A stretch of 64,000 nucleotides of DNA from Streptosporangium nondiastaticum (GTDB lineage Bacteria > Actinomycetota > Actinomycetes > Streptomycetales > Streptomycetaceae): NCBI RefSeq assembly GCF_003011965.1, contig NZ_PXWG01000007.1:1-64000 (forward strand). The letters run 5' to 3'. Below are positions 17,366-25,552 of this stretch, piece by piece (position 1 is the stretch's first letter; every line of letters begins with the position of its first letter). The notes beneath the pieces were generated by a model. The model was not told where the DNA came from. It was given only the letters and a program-made list of their open reading frames with translations, and did no database searches. The translations under genes and the position numbers were made by a program.

Positions 17366-18103
17366 TCAGCGAGCGAGGTAGTCGTGGACGACCGCGGCCG
17401 GGCTCAGGGTGAGATCGGTGAGGATGTGACTGGCGGAGACGACTTCGAGCACCGGCAGGTCCGCGAGCGGCGCCAGCGCGTGGGCGAAGAGCTCCAGGCG
17501 GGCCGGGCCGCGGAAGGCGCTCTTGACGGTGATGTCGGTGATCCGGGTGCGGACCAGTTCGCAGATGCGCGGTCGGCCGTCGTAGCCGGGCACCGCCTTG
17601 ACCATGAACGTGGGCACGCAGATCTCCGCGCGTGCCTCTTCCGGGTCCATCGGGTGGTGCTTGTAGCCCATGGTGGCGGTGGCCACGCGCAGCGAGCCGT
17701 AGTCGAGGGTGCCGACCAGGGTGTCGGAGTCGACGTAGAGCCTGGGTGAGCCGGCCTTCTTCGGGTAGGCGCTGAGCTCCCGCCCGCTGGAGATCGCCGG
17801 CACGCTGTCGAGGTACATCGCCAGGTTGTATTCGCCGTGCTCGCCCTCGTACTCGACGGGGACGACCTGGCCCGCCTCCGTGTAGGCGCCGAGCCCCGTC
17901 ACGTCGGGCATCCGCATGATCTCGAACCGCACCAGCGGCTCGGGAACGGCCAGCGGCTCGGGGACGACCCGCCTCAGGGCTTCGGGGTCGGTGCGGTAGG
18001 TGATGTTCAGGTACTCGCGGTCGGTGAAGCGGTACCGCGTGGGGGCGAAAGCGGGTGCGTCCAGCGGGGTGGTGAACAACTGGGCGACGTCGTGCATGTG
18101 CAT
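17366..18103 (-). CDS. Acetoacetate decarboxylase family enzyme
   Basis: This 245-residue protein is a member of the acetoacetate decarboxylase family. The active-site region is clear: ELSAYPKKAGSPRL includes the Y-P-K-K-x-G motif whose first lysine forms the Schiff base with the keto acid. It presumably removes CO2 from acetoacetate or a related beta-keto acid produced by the next gene's dehydrogenase. It is the first gene of the operon with the dehydrogenase and CoA-transferase and is divergent from a LysR regulator about 170 bases away, which probably controls it. MHMH at the start leaves two possible ATGs, at 18103 and 18097. Confidence 0.9.
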   Translation of the reverse strand: MHMHDVAQLFTTPLDAPAFAPTRYRFTDREYLNITYRTDPEALRRVVPEPLAVPEPLVRFEIMRMPDVTGLGAYTEAGQVVPVEYEGEHGEYNLAMYLDSVPAISSGRELSAYPKKAGSPRLYVDSDTLVGTLDYGSLRVATATMGYKHHPMDPEEARAEICVPTFMVKAVPGYDGRPRICELVRTRITDITVKSAFRGPARLELFAHALAPLADLPVLEVVSASHILTDLTLSPAAVVHDYLAR

Positions 18104-18275
18104 GAGTGGCTTCCGTGGCTTCCTTGGAGGTGCCTGTGCCTGTCAGGGGTGCCTGGCAGGAGTGCCTGTCAGGGCGGGGAGCGGACTCGTCCGCTCAGCG
18201 CTCGGAACCACTGCACTCCACGGAGCCGATGTCTGTCCAATATATGTTGCAGGCCGACTCGATATCCTTGATCGT

Positions 18276-19172
18276 ATGGATTTCACTCAGCGCCTGCTCG
18301 AACAGTTCCTGGTCCTCGCCGAGGAGAAGCACTTCGGCCGGGCGGCCGAGCGCCTTTCGATGAGCCAGCCGCCGCTGAGCCAGGCGATGCAGCGGCTGGA
18401 GCGCGGCCTGGGCGCGACGCTCCTGGACCGCAGGCCCGGGGACCTGCGGCTCACCCCCGCGGGTGCGGCGTTCGCCGTGGAGGCGCGGCGGCTGCTGGAT
18501 GCCCGGTCCGCGGTGGTCGAGCGCGTGCGGCGCGTCGCGCAGGGCCTGGAGGGCGTGGTGCGGGTGGGGTACGTGAGCATCCTCAGCCACCGCCACCTGC
18601 CCCGGCTGCTGCGCGCCGCCGCCGAGGAGCTTCCCGGCCTGCGCATCCACCTGCACCAGGACTCCACCGCCACGCTCGTCGAGATGCTCCGCTCCGGCAC
18701 CCTGGACCTCGCGTTCATCCGCGACCCCTTGCCCGTGGCGGACGAACTGGTCGCCCACGACTTCGCTGTCGAGCACATCGTCGCCGCCCTGCCGCACGAC
18801 CACCGGCTGGCCGGATCAGACTCCCTCGCTCTGGAGGACCTCTGCGACGACGACTTCGTCCTCCTCAACGGAACGGCCTTGCCCGGCCTCGCCCTTCAGG
18901 CCCGGCTCGCCTGCCGGGAAGCGGGATTCACGCCGCGCTGCCGCGCCGACGCCGACGATCTGACCGGTCTGCTCGGTTACGTGGCCGCCGGGCTGTGCGT
19001 CAGCCTCATGCCGGAGGACCTGCGCGACTTTCCCGTCCCGGGAATCGCCTTCGTACCGCTTCGAGGGTCATCGCCGTACCTGCGGACGACCATCGCAGCC
19101 GTACGCCGCGCCGATGCGGATGCGGCCGTGCACCGACTCTTGGACCTCGTCGCCCGGCACTCCCGTCGCTGA
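18276..19172 (+). CDS. LysR family transcriptional regulator
   Basis: This 298-residue regulator begins MDFTQRLLEQFLVLAEEKHFGRAA and contains the LysR helix-turn-helix ERLSMSQPPLSQAMQRLE, followed by a two-lobed ligand-binding domain (GVVRVGYVSI onward). The ATG at 18276 is the standard family start; an upstream in-frame ATG would add a 92-residue tail with no homology. It is divergent from the acetoacetate decarboxylase operon and most likely activates it in response to its substrate. An AT-rich stretch CCAATATATGTTGCAGG at about 18238-18254 is a plausible binding region. Confidence 0.92.
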   Translation: MDFTQRLLEQFLVLAEEKHFGRAAERLSMSQPPLSQAMQRLERGLGATLLDRRPGDLRLTPAGAAFAVEARRLLDARSAVVERVRRVAQGLEGVVRVGYVSILSHRHLPRLLRAAAEELPGLRIHLHQDSTATLVEMLRSGTLDLAFIRDPLPVADELVAHDFAVEHIVAALPHDHRLAGSDSLALEDLCDDDFVLLNGTALPGLALQARLACREAGFTPRCRADADDLTGLLGYVAAGLCVSLMPEDLRDFPVPGIAFVPLRGSSPYLRTTIAAVRRADADAAVHRLLDLVARHSRR

Positions 19173-19342
19173 ACCCGCGCCTCGGCACGTTCCACAGGAT
19201 TCGGGGCGTTCGAACGGAACTCCGAGGCATGGAATTGCCGGACTCCCGGATCCGGAAGAGGCGTCCGCTGTCACACTCTCCGAGTGATGTTCCGGCCTAC
19301 GGGCCGCAATTGAACGATCGAACGGGGGAAACGGCGGAATGC

Positions 19343-19387
19343 CATCTAGATCATCTAGATCATCTAGATCATCTAGATCATCTAGAT
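19343..19387. repeat. Five 9-bp tandem repeats (CATCTAGAT)
   Basis: Five perfect copies of CATCTAGAT lie just after a possible ribosome binding site (GGGGGAAACGG) and ATG at 19339. Every copy contains a TAG in the frame that is open immediately downstream. They are followed by looser copies of CGGTCAAC. Confidence 0.95.
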
Positions 19388-19640
19388 CGGCTCGGTCAAC
19401 GTCGGCTCGGTCAACCCGGTCAACCCGGTCAGCTCGGTCCACCAGACCAACGCGATCAACTCGGTCCAGGCGGGGGACGGTCGTCTGGAGGTGCTCCTGC
19501 CGGTGCTCCTGATCAAGGGCCTCGGGGGCGGCGGCGGTAGCGGGCGACGGCGCGTCAGTCACCGTGAGGAATACGAGCGGTGGTGCGAGGAGAACGACGG
19601 CCGAGGCCGCTACCACTTCGACAGCGGCGTACCGTTCTGA
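19386..19640 (+). pseudogene. Fragment of unknown gene, start lost
   Basis: From 19386 to the TGA at 19640 one frame is open for 84 codons with strong actinobacterial third-position GC bias. It reads NAINSVQAGDGRLEVLLPVL and ends REEYERWCEENDGRGRYHFDSGVPF in part, looking like the real C-terminus of a protein. No usable start codon exists before residue 36, and the repeat array immediately upstream has a TAG in this frame at each unit. The ATG at 19339 is in a different frame. I infer a decayed or frameshifted gene of unknown function; a short protein starting at a GTG within it cannot be excluded. The rest of 19173-19676 holds nothing else I can support. Confidence 0.45.
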
Positions 19641-19676
19641 CGCGTTGCCCGGAAGCGTGCGGTGCTGTGGCGTTTC

Positions 19677-19874
19677 CTACCAGTAGTGGCGCCGGCCGCC
19701 AACGGCATGGCCGACGGCTCCCAGGAGCCAGAGGATGAGGCCTATGACGACCAGGATGATGCCGATCGTCCACAGAATATGGATGCCGATGAGGAATCCG
19801 ACGATGAGGAGGATGAGACCAAGGATGATCACGACGATCTCCTGAGTTTCCGCATTTCTTGTTTCACCGGACAT
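19677..19874 (-). CDS. DUF6131 small membrane protein
   Basis: This 65-residue protein has two hydrophobic helices (IVVIILGLILLIVGFLIGI and TIGIILVVIGLILWLLG) and the conserved ending GHAVGGRRHYW of DUF6131, a common small membrane protein in actinobacteria with no known function. The ATG at 19874 (MSGETRNAE) is chosen because the longer frame upstream lacks hydrophobic or conserved character. It stands alone. Confidence 0.85.
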   Translation of the reverse strand: MSGETRNAETQEIVVIILGLILLIVGFLIGIHILWTIGIILVVIGLILWLLGAVGHAVGGRRHYW

Positions 19875-20085
19875 TGTCGTTCGAGCGCCACTCAGGCGGT
19901 GCGAGGCCGCCGAAGCGGCCTTTCGTCGCGCGAGCCGACCGTATAGTCGACAGGTGTCCTGAATTTCAGGATATCGCCGACCGGGGATGCCGGAAAGGCG
20001 ATCCCGTGCGCCCGGCGTCACAGCCGGTCCGGGACCCCGCGGCCGTCTCAGTACGGTCATTCGCGTGCGATCGCCACCGTCACCG

Positions 20086-21075
20086 TCACCCCAGCGCGAT
20101 CTCCTCGCCGACCGACTTCTCCCGGGCGGCGGCGACGACCAGGGCCGCGGCCACGGCGTCCTGCACCGCCACGCCGACCGATTTGTACAGGGTGATCCGG
20201 TCCGGCGACGTGCGCCCCGGCTTGCTGCCCGAGACGAGCTCTCCTAGCTCGGCGTGCACGTGCCCGGCCGTGATGACGCCGTCGCGCATCGGCATCAGCA
20301 GGTCGTTGCTGCCGGCGGGGAAGGGGGCGAGCGCGGCCTGCCGTGTTTCGACGCAGACCAGCGCCTCGGCGACCGTGGCGTCGTCGACCTCGCGGCCGTC
20401 CGGGTTGAAGCCCACCGAGATCACGTGCACGCCGGGAGACAGCCAGGGGCGGCGGATCACGGGTTCGAGGGCGTGGGTGGTCGCGGCGGCGATGTCCGCG
20501 CCGTCGAGCGCCTCGGCGTAGGTGGGCACCGATCGGACGTCGGCGTCCAGTACGGACGACAGCTCGCCGGCCAGCGCGGCCGCCTTCGCCGGGTCCCGCC
20601 CGGCGATCCGGATCTGCCGGATCGGGCGGACCCGGCAGACGGCGCGGGCGTGGGAGCGGGCCTGCACGCCGGTTCCCAGGACCGCCAGTGTCGTCGAGTC
20701 GGCACGTGCCAGCAGGCGCGCCGAGAGCGCGGAGCAGGCGGCGGTTCGCGCCGAGGTGATGGCCGTGCCGTCCAGGAAGGCCACCGGTTCGCCGGTGGCC
20801 GGGTCGAAGACGACGATGACCGCCTGGTGGGTGGGCAGGGGGGACCCGGCATTGTGCGGGAACAGGGAGACCAGCTTGCTCGCGAGCGCGCCTGCCGACG
20901 GTACGTAGCCCGGCATGGCCGCCACGAAGCCCTGCCGTTCGGGCACCGTGGCGGCGACGCGGTCGGGCGCCGACGCGCGGCCCGCGGTGAGATCCGCCAT
21001 CGCCGGGCCCAGGGCGTCGATCAGTGCGTCCATGTCGAGCAGGGCCTCGATGTGCGAGCGCCCGAGAACCAGCAT
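20086..21075 (-). CDS. Ornithine cyclodeaminase / mu-crystallin family protein
   Basis: The 329-residue enzyme matches the ornithine cyclodeaminase family: FLDGTAITSARTAACSALSA, the nucleotide-binding stretch LAVLGTGVQARSHARAV and the later GSNDL segment are conserved. Members use NAD+ to convert ornithine to proline, or reduce ketimines or deaminate alanine; the exact substrate is not readable. The ATG at 21075 has GAGGGAG at 7 bases and is preferred to upstream starts. No metabolic partner is adjacent, but members of this family often supply unusual amino acids to secondary metabolism. Confidence 0.88.
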   Translation of the reverse strand: MLVLGRSHIEALLDMDALIDALGPAMADLTAGRASAPDRVAATVPERQGFVAAMPGYVPSAGALASKLVSLFPHNAGSPLPTHQAVIVVFDPATGEPVAFLDGTAITSARTAACSALSARLLARADSTTLAVLGTGVQARSHARAVCRVRPIRQIRIAGRDPAKAAALAGELSSVLDADVRSVPTYAEALDGADIAAATTHALEPVIRRPWLSPGVHVISVGFNPDGREVDDATVAEALVCVETRQAALAPFPAGSNDLLMPMRDGVITAGHVHAELGELVSGSKPGRTSPDRITLYKSVGVAVQDAVAAALVVAAAREKSVGEEIALG

Positions 21076-21339
21076 CCGTTGCTCCCTCTTATCCGACACG
21101 GCCCTCATGGGCTGATGTGTCATGCATACATGTTCATCGCACGCGCCTGCCAACTGCCTTTGTTCGTCAGGTGGTTGGACGCCCCAGCCCGTAGGGGGTC
21201 AATGCCGGAGCCGTGATCACGGAGGAGGATGAACATAAGGGCAGTTGGTAGTGCCAGCAGTTTTTCCTACGCAAGACTCGTTCTTGCCAGAGCCTTTGCA
21301 CTGGCTTACTTCCCCCCTTCCATCTTTTGGAGAAGAGCT

Positions 21340-21573
21340 ATGAGCATTCGCAACGCCGCCGCCGTGACCGCCCTCGCCGCTGCCGCCCTCGGTGCCGGCG
21401 CGACCGTCGCGAGCGCGCACCAGGCCGACGGCTCCGCGCAGAACTCCCCGGGCGTGGCCGCCGGCAACGTCGTCCAGGTCGCCCCGCGCGTCTCGCCGAA
21501 CGTCGGCGGCAACGCGATCTCCGTGATCGGCGTCGGCAACCTCAGCCAGGGCAACACGCTGATCAACAAGTAA
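21340..21573 (+). CDS. Chaplin-like secreted protein lacking cysteines
   Basis: The 77-residue product has a signal peptide (about residues 1-26, ending ASA) and one chaplin domain reading SPGVAAGNVVQVAPRVSPN followed by GGNAISVIGVGN. Chaplins are surface-active amyloid proteins that coat Streptomyces aerial hyphae and spores. The usual two cysteines of the domain are replaced here by Gly and Leu, as in the Cys-less short chaplin ChpE. GGAGAAGAG directly precedes the ATG. A strong terminator follows, so the gene is its own transcription unit, separate from the P450 operon downstream. Confidence 0.8.
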   Translation: MSIRNAAAVTALAAAALGAGATVASAHQADGSAQNSPGVAAGNVVQVAPRVSPNVGGNAISVIGVGNLSQGNTLINK

Positions 21574-21623
21574 GCCCCGGTTCCAGCCGCCGAGGGGCCG
21601 CAGGGGCGAAGGCTCCTGCGGCA

Positions 21624-21665
21624 GGCCGCGCGCCCTCCGGCCCCACGTCGGGCGCGCGGCCTTTT
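21624..21665 (+). terminator. Intrinsic terminator after chaplin-like gene
   Basis: A perfect 12-bp GC-only stem (GGCCGCGCGCCC / GGGCGCGCGGCC, loop of 14 bases) is followed immediately by TTTT at 21662-21665, a classical intrinsic terminator on the plus strand. Confidence 0.9.
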
Positions 21666-21804
21666 CGTCTGCCGGTGAGCCGTGGCCCGCACCCCCGCGC
21701 GGTTGATGCACCTCGCAAGGCTGTCGCCGTGCATTTCGCGCATCAGGGCCGAATCCTCCGGGCAGCCTCCTCCACAACGCCGGCCGGAACGAAGAGGTCC
21801 AGTC

Positions 21805-23103
21805 ATGGTCCATGAAGTCACCCGAGCCCGTCGGACCGATGCCCTTCGTCTGATCGCCATGGCCATGCTTCCCACCCTCGCACAGGGGCCCATCATCCGC
21901 CGTCCGTACGCGCTCCGCGTGGCGGCCGCGCTCGACAGCAACGCGTGGGCCTGCCGGGCCCTGGACGAGCTGAGAGAACGCTACGGACCAGGACCGGTGC
22001 TGGTCTCCTTGCCCGGCAGGCAGGCACTCGTCCTCCTCTCGGTCGAGGACGTCCACCGGGTGCTCGGCGATACCGGTGCGGCGTTCACCGCTGCCAACAA
22101 GGAGAAGACGGCGGCCCTCTCCCACTTCGAACCGGACGCGGTGCTGATCACCCGGGGCGCCGCCAGGAAGCCGCGGCGCCTGTTCAACGAGACCGCGCTC
22201 GACCACCCCGCCCCCGAGCACCGGTTCCACGAGGCCTTCCGCGACGCCGTCCGCCAGGAGGCGCGGCCGCTGCTCCGCCACGACACCCTCGACTGGAAGC
22301 GGTTTCACGCCGCGTACCAGCGCATCGTCCGGCGGATCGTGTTCGGCGACGCGGCCCGCGACGACGAGCGCATCACCGAACTGCGGGACGAACTGCGCGG
22401 CGACGGCAACTGGTTCATGCTGCACCGCAAACGCCACCGGCTCCGCACGGAGCTGTTCGTCCGCTCGCAGAAGTACCTCGACCTGCCCGAGCCGGGCGGC
22501 CTGGCCCGCGCGGTCCGCGCCACCCCGGCCGCGGCCGACGTCAAGCCCGTGGCCCAGATGCAGCACTGGTTCTTCGCCTTCGACGCCGCCCCGATCGGCG
22601 CCTACCTCGCCCTCGGCCTCCTCGCGGGCCGCAGGACCGAGGCGGCCAGGGCCCGCACCGATCACGGCTATCTCCGGGCCTGCGTCCTGGAATCGCAGCG
22701 GCTGTGGCCCACGTCCCTGGCCATCCTGCGGGACAGCACCGTCGAGACGCGCTGGCCGGGCGGCCCTCCCGTGCCCGCGGGCACGGCCGTGTTCTTCTAC
22801 AGCTCCTACTTCCACCGCGACGCCCGGCGCCTGCCCTACGCCGACCGCTTCGAGCCCGAGGCGTGGCTCGACGGGCGGGCCGAGGCGGACTGGGGGATCG
22901 CACCGTTCAGCCGCGGTCCCGCCGAGTGCCCCGGCAGGAACATCGTGCTGTTCACCAGCGCCACGCTCCTCGCCGAACTCCTCCGCCGGCAGTGGCGGCT
23001 CTCGTCGCCGCACCGGCTCGGCCCCGGCCGCCCGCTGCCCCGCACCGTCGACCACACGTCGCTGCGCCTGACCACGGCCGATCACCTGAGGATGACCAAG
23101 TGA
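21805..23103 (+). CDS. Cytochrome P450
   Basis: This 432-residue P450 has the K-helix E-x-x-R as ESQRLWP, and the haem-binding loop FSRGPAECPGRN with the thiolate ligand at about Cys375. The I-helix is unusual: where the A/G-G-x-D/E-T is expected the sequence reads FAFDAAPIGAYLALG, without the acid-alcohol pair used for oxygen activation, as in P450s that act on peroxides or do unusual chemistry. The ATG at 21805 has AGAGG at 8 bases. pfaD begins 19 bases downstream, so the two are co-transcribed; the P450 probably hydroxylates or rearranges the acyl product of the PUFA-like synthase. Confidence 0.9.
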   Translation: MVHEVTRARRTDALRLIAMAMLPTLAQGPIIRRPYALRVAAALDSNAWACRALDELRERYGPGPVLVSLPGRQALVLLSVEDVHRVLGDTGAAFTAANKEKTAALSHFEPDAVLITRGAARKPRRLFNETALDHPAPEHRFHEAFRDAVRQEARPLLRHDTLDWKRFHAAYQRIVRRIVFGDAARDDERITELRDELRGDGNWFMLHRKRHRLRTELFVRSQKYLDLPEPGGLARAVRATPAAADVKPVAQMQHWFFAFDAAPIGAYLALGLLAGRRTEAARARTDHGYLRACVLESQRLWPTSLAILRDSTVETRWPGGPPVPAGTAVFFYSSYFHRDARRLPYADRFEPEAWLDGRAEADWGIAPFSRGPAECPGRNIVLFTSATLLAELLRRQWRLSSPHRLGPGRPLPRTVDHTSLRLTTADHLRMTK

Positions 23104-23122
23104 ACCACCCGGGAGCGGCGAC

Positions 23123-24811
23123 ATGACGACCACCGGCCCGCTGCGGGGCGCTTCCACCTCCGCCGCTGCTGCCGCCCCGCCCGCGCTCTGGTACCCCGCC
23201 GGCCGGCCGCCCGCCTTCACGCCGGCGGAGATCCTGGCCGTGGCAGCCCGCATCAGGGAGCCCGTCCACATCGTGGCCGCCCCCTCCGGCAGTGACACCG
23301 CAGCCGGAGCCGGAGCCGGGGCGGTGGCCGGCCTCGGCATAGCCGTCGGAGGATCGACGAGCCCGGCCGGCACCGGGCAGTCCGGGCTGCCCCTCCTGGG
23401 CACCCTGCCCCCGCTCTGCCCGGAATGGCTGGGGGACCGCTCCTTCGCCGAAACGCACGGCGTGCGCTTCCCCTACGCCGCCGGCGAGATGGCAGGCGGC
23501 ATCGCGACCGTGGCCATGGTCAGCGCCATGGCACGCGCGGGCATGCTCGGCTTCTTCGGCGCGGCGGGCCTGGACCCCGACCGCGTGGAACGGTCGGTCG
23601 CCGAGCTGTCCGCCACCCTCACGGGCAAACCCAACTGGGGCGTCAACCTCATCCACTCACCCGGCGCCCCCGCCTTGGAGGAGCGGATTGCGGACATCGC
23701 CCTGCGTCATCGCGTACCGGCCGTCTCCGCCTCGGCGTTCATGGCCCTGACGCCCGCCGTCGTACACATCGCCGCCCGCGGGCTGCACCGCGGGACGCAC
23801 GGGCGGATCCAGCGCCGCACCCGCCTGTTCGCCAAGGTGTCGCGGCCCGAGGTCGCCGGGCCCTTCATGTCCCCCGCACCGCCGGCGCTCCTGCGCGCCC
23901 TCGTGGAGCGGGGGCGGCTGACGGCGGCCGAGGCGGAGCTGGCCTCCCGCGTGCCGGTCGCAGAGGACGTCACCGTCGAGGCGGACAGCGGCGGGCACAC
24001 CGACAACCGGCCGCTCGCCGTCCTCCTCCCGGTCATGCTGGCCCTGCGGGACGAACTGACCGCCGCGCACGGCTACGACCGGGTCATCCGGGTCGGTGCC
24101 GCGGGCGGGCTCGGCACGCCCGCCGCCGTGGCCGCGGCCTTCGCCCTCGGCGCGGCCTACGTCGTCACCGGCTCCGTCAACCAGGCCACCCGGGAGGCGG
24201 GCCTGTCGGGCGACGCCAAGAGGATGCTCGCCCAAGCCGACATCGCCGACGTGACCATGGCACCGGCGGCCGACATGTTCGAACTCGGGGTCAAGGTCCA
24301 GGTCCTCAGACGGGGAACGTTCTTCGCTCCGCGCTCGGCCCGGCTCTACCAGCTCTACCGGGACCACGCCCGCTGGGAGGACATCCCTCCCGAGCAGCGG
24401 GCGAAGGTCGAGAAGGACGTGCTGCAGGCTCCCTTCGACACCGTATGGGCCGAGACCCGCCGGTTCTGGGAGCAGCGGGACCCCGCCCAGGCGGCGCGTG
24501 CCGAGCACGACGCCCGCCACCGCATGGCCCTGGTCTTCCGCTGGTACCTGGGCATGTCGAGCCGGTGGGCGGTCTCGGGCCGCAGCGCGCGCCGCGCCGA
24601 CTACCAGATCTGGTGCGGCCCCGCCATGGGAGCCTTCAACCGCTGGGCCGCCCACAGCTTCCTGGCCGACCCGGACCGGCGGGACGTCGCGCAGATCGCC
24701 CTCAACTTCCTCGAAGGCGCGGCCCTCATCACCCGGGCCCACCAACTGCGCAGCCACGGCGTCCCCGTCCCTGCAGCCGCCTTCGCCCCCCGCCCCCGAC
24801 GACTCGCCTGA
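23123..24811 (+). CDS. pfaD: PfaD family enoyl reductase
   Basis: This 562-residue protein belongs to the PfaD family, FMN-dependent TIM-barrel enoyl reductases that act in trans in polyunsaturated fatty acid and some polyketide synthases. Diagnostic segments are YAAGEMAGGIATVAMVSAMA, the FMN-phosphate region VTVEADSGGHTDNRPL, and VVTGSVNQATREAGLSGDAK followed by the C-terminal RADYQIWCGPAMGAFNRW. GGGAG lies 6 bases before the ATG. It follows the P450 by 19 bases. It most likely reduces some of the double bonds formed by the large synthase encoded from 29340, about 4.5 kb away. Confidence 0.93.
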   Translation: MTTTGPLRGASTSAAAAAPPALWYPAGRPPAFTPAEILAVAARIREPVHIVAAPSGSDTAAGAGAGAVAGLGIAVGGSTSPAGTGQSGLPLLGTLPPLCPEWLGDRSFAETHGVRFPYAAGEMAGGIATVAMVSAMARAGMLGFFGAAGLDPDRVERSVAELSATLTGKPNWGVNLIHSPGAPALEERIADIALRHRVPAVSASAFMALTPAVVHIAARGLHRGTHGRIQRRTRLFAKVSRPEVAGPFMSPAPPALLRALVERGRLTAAEAELASRVPVAEDVTVEADSGGHTDNRPLAVLLPVMLALRDELTAAHGYDRVIRVGAAGGLGTPAAVAAAFALGAAYVVTGSVNQATREAGLSGDAKRMLAQADIADVTMAPAADMFELGVKVQVLRRGTFFAPRSARLYQLYRDHARWEDIPPEQRAKVEKDVLQAPFDTVWAETRRFWEQRDPAQAARAEHDARHRMALVFRWYLGMSSRWAVSGRSARRADYQIWCGPAMGAFNRWAAHSFLADPDRRDVAQIALNFLEGAALITRAHQLRSHGVPVPAAAFAPRPRRLA

Positions 24812-24814
24812 ACC

Positions 24815-25040
24815 GTGGAGCTCGTCGAGGCGCACGGAACCGGCACCACGGCGGGCGACCAGGCGGTGCTCACGGCCCTGAGCGAGGTCTACGAGGCGGC
24901 TCCCGGGCGCGACGGCGGGCCGTGGTGCGCGCTCGGGTCGGTCAAGTCCCGGATCGGCCACGCCAAGAGCGCGGCGGGCGGGCGTCTCCAGCTTCGGGTT
25001 CGGGGGCAGTAACTTCCACGTCACGCTCGAAGAACACCGC
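24815..25040 (+). pseudogene. Ketosynthase remnant
   Basis: Directly after pfaD a frame opens with VELVEAHGTGTTAGD and continues to LGSVKSRIGHAKSAAG, the two histidine motifs of a type I ketosynthase. The following helix region is deleted; in the next frame GVSSFGFGGSNFHVTLEEH, the ketosynthase C-terminal motif, resumes. So this is a KS reduced to about 75 codons by internal deletion and frameshift, with the active-site cysteine part missing altogether. It differs from both KS domains of the intact synthase, so it stems from another PKS gene that once followed pfaD. Confidence 0.85.
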
Positions 25041-25249
25041 CCGTCCGGTGACGTACGGGACGGCCGCGCCCATGCGGCTCGGACGCGGGGGATCGGTGTG
25101 ACGCCGGGGGTGCGCGTGGCGGGACGCGCCTTGCCCGGCACCTGTGCGTCCCCGGAAGGCCCGTTTCCGGGAACCGCCGACCGGAGAGCCTCCTGCAGCA
25201 CCGCCTCTCCTGGCGGCGACACCGTCATCATCATTCGCAGGAGGCCGTC

Positions 25250-25429
25250 ATGAGCAGCATTCGTCGTGCCGTCGCCGCAGCTGCGGCGGGCATCATGCTC
25301 ACCGTGTGCGGTGTGGTCGTGGCCACGCCCGCCCAAGCCGACAGCGAAATCGCGAAGGTGCTCTGCGGGGCCCTGAAGCTCGGCTACGACCCGGCCCAAC
25401 TCAAGGGGTGTGAGGACCTGGAGGATTGA
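25250..25429 (+). CDS. Small secreted protein (59 aa)
   Basis: A 59-residue open frame starts at ATG 25250 after a perfect AGGAGG at 6 bases. It has a basic start (MSSIRRAVAAA), a hydrophobic core and a likely cleavage at TPAQA-DSE near residue 30, leaving a mature peptide of about 29 residues with two cysteines (VLCGALKLGYDPAQLKGCE). The family is unknown to me; small Cys-pair peptides like this are common in streptomycetes. A large hairpin follows 11 bases after the stop. Confidence 0.75.
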   Translation: MSSIRRAVAAAAAGIMLTVCGVVVATPAQADSEIAKVLCGALKLGYDPAQLKGCEDLED

Positions 25430-25440
25430 CCGTTCGGTCG

Positions 25441-25490
25441 GCATGCGTTGAGCCCTCACAACCCGTGGTCGGTGAGGGCTCAGCGCATGC
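25441..25490. terminator. Long hairpin after small secreted gene
   Basis: A 19-bp inverted repeat with one mismatch (GCATGCGTTGAGCCCTCAC at 25441-25459 and its counterpart at 25472-25490, 12-base loop) follows the small secreted gene. No T tract is present; it may terminate or protect the transcript. Confidence 0.75.
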
Positions 25491-25552
25491 CACCAGCTCA
25501 GCAGGCCAGGGCGCTTGACGCCCCGCCGGGCTGTGGATCTACGGTGTCCGGC

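Noticed and set aside
19343..19387. CRISPR array or att site
   Set aside because: The units are 9 bp, contiguous and without spacers, and no integrase or cas gene is near.
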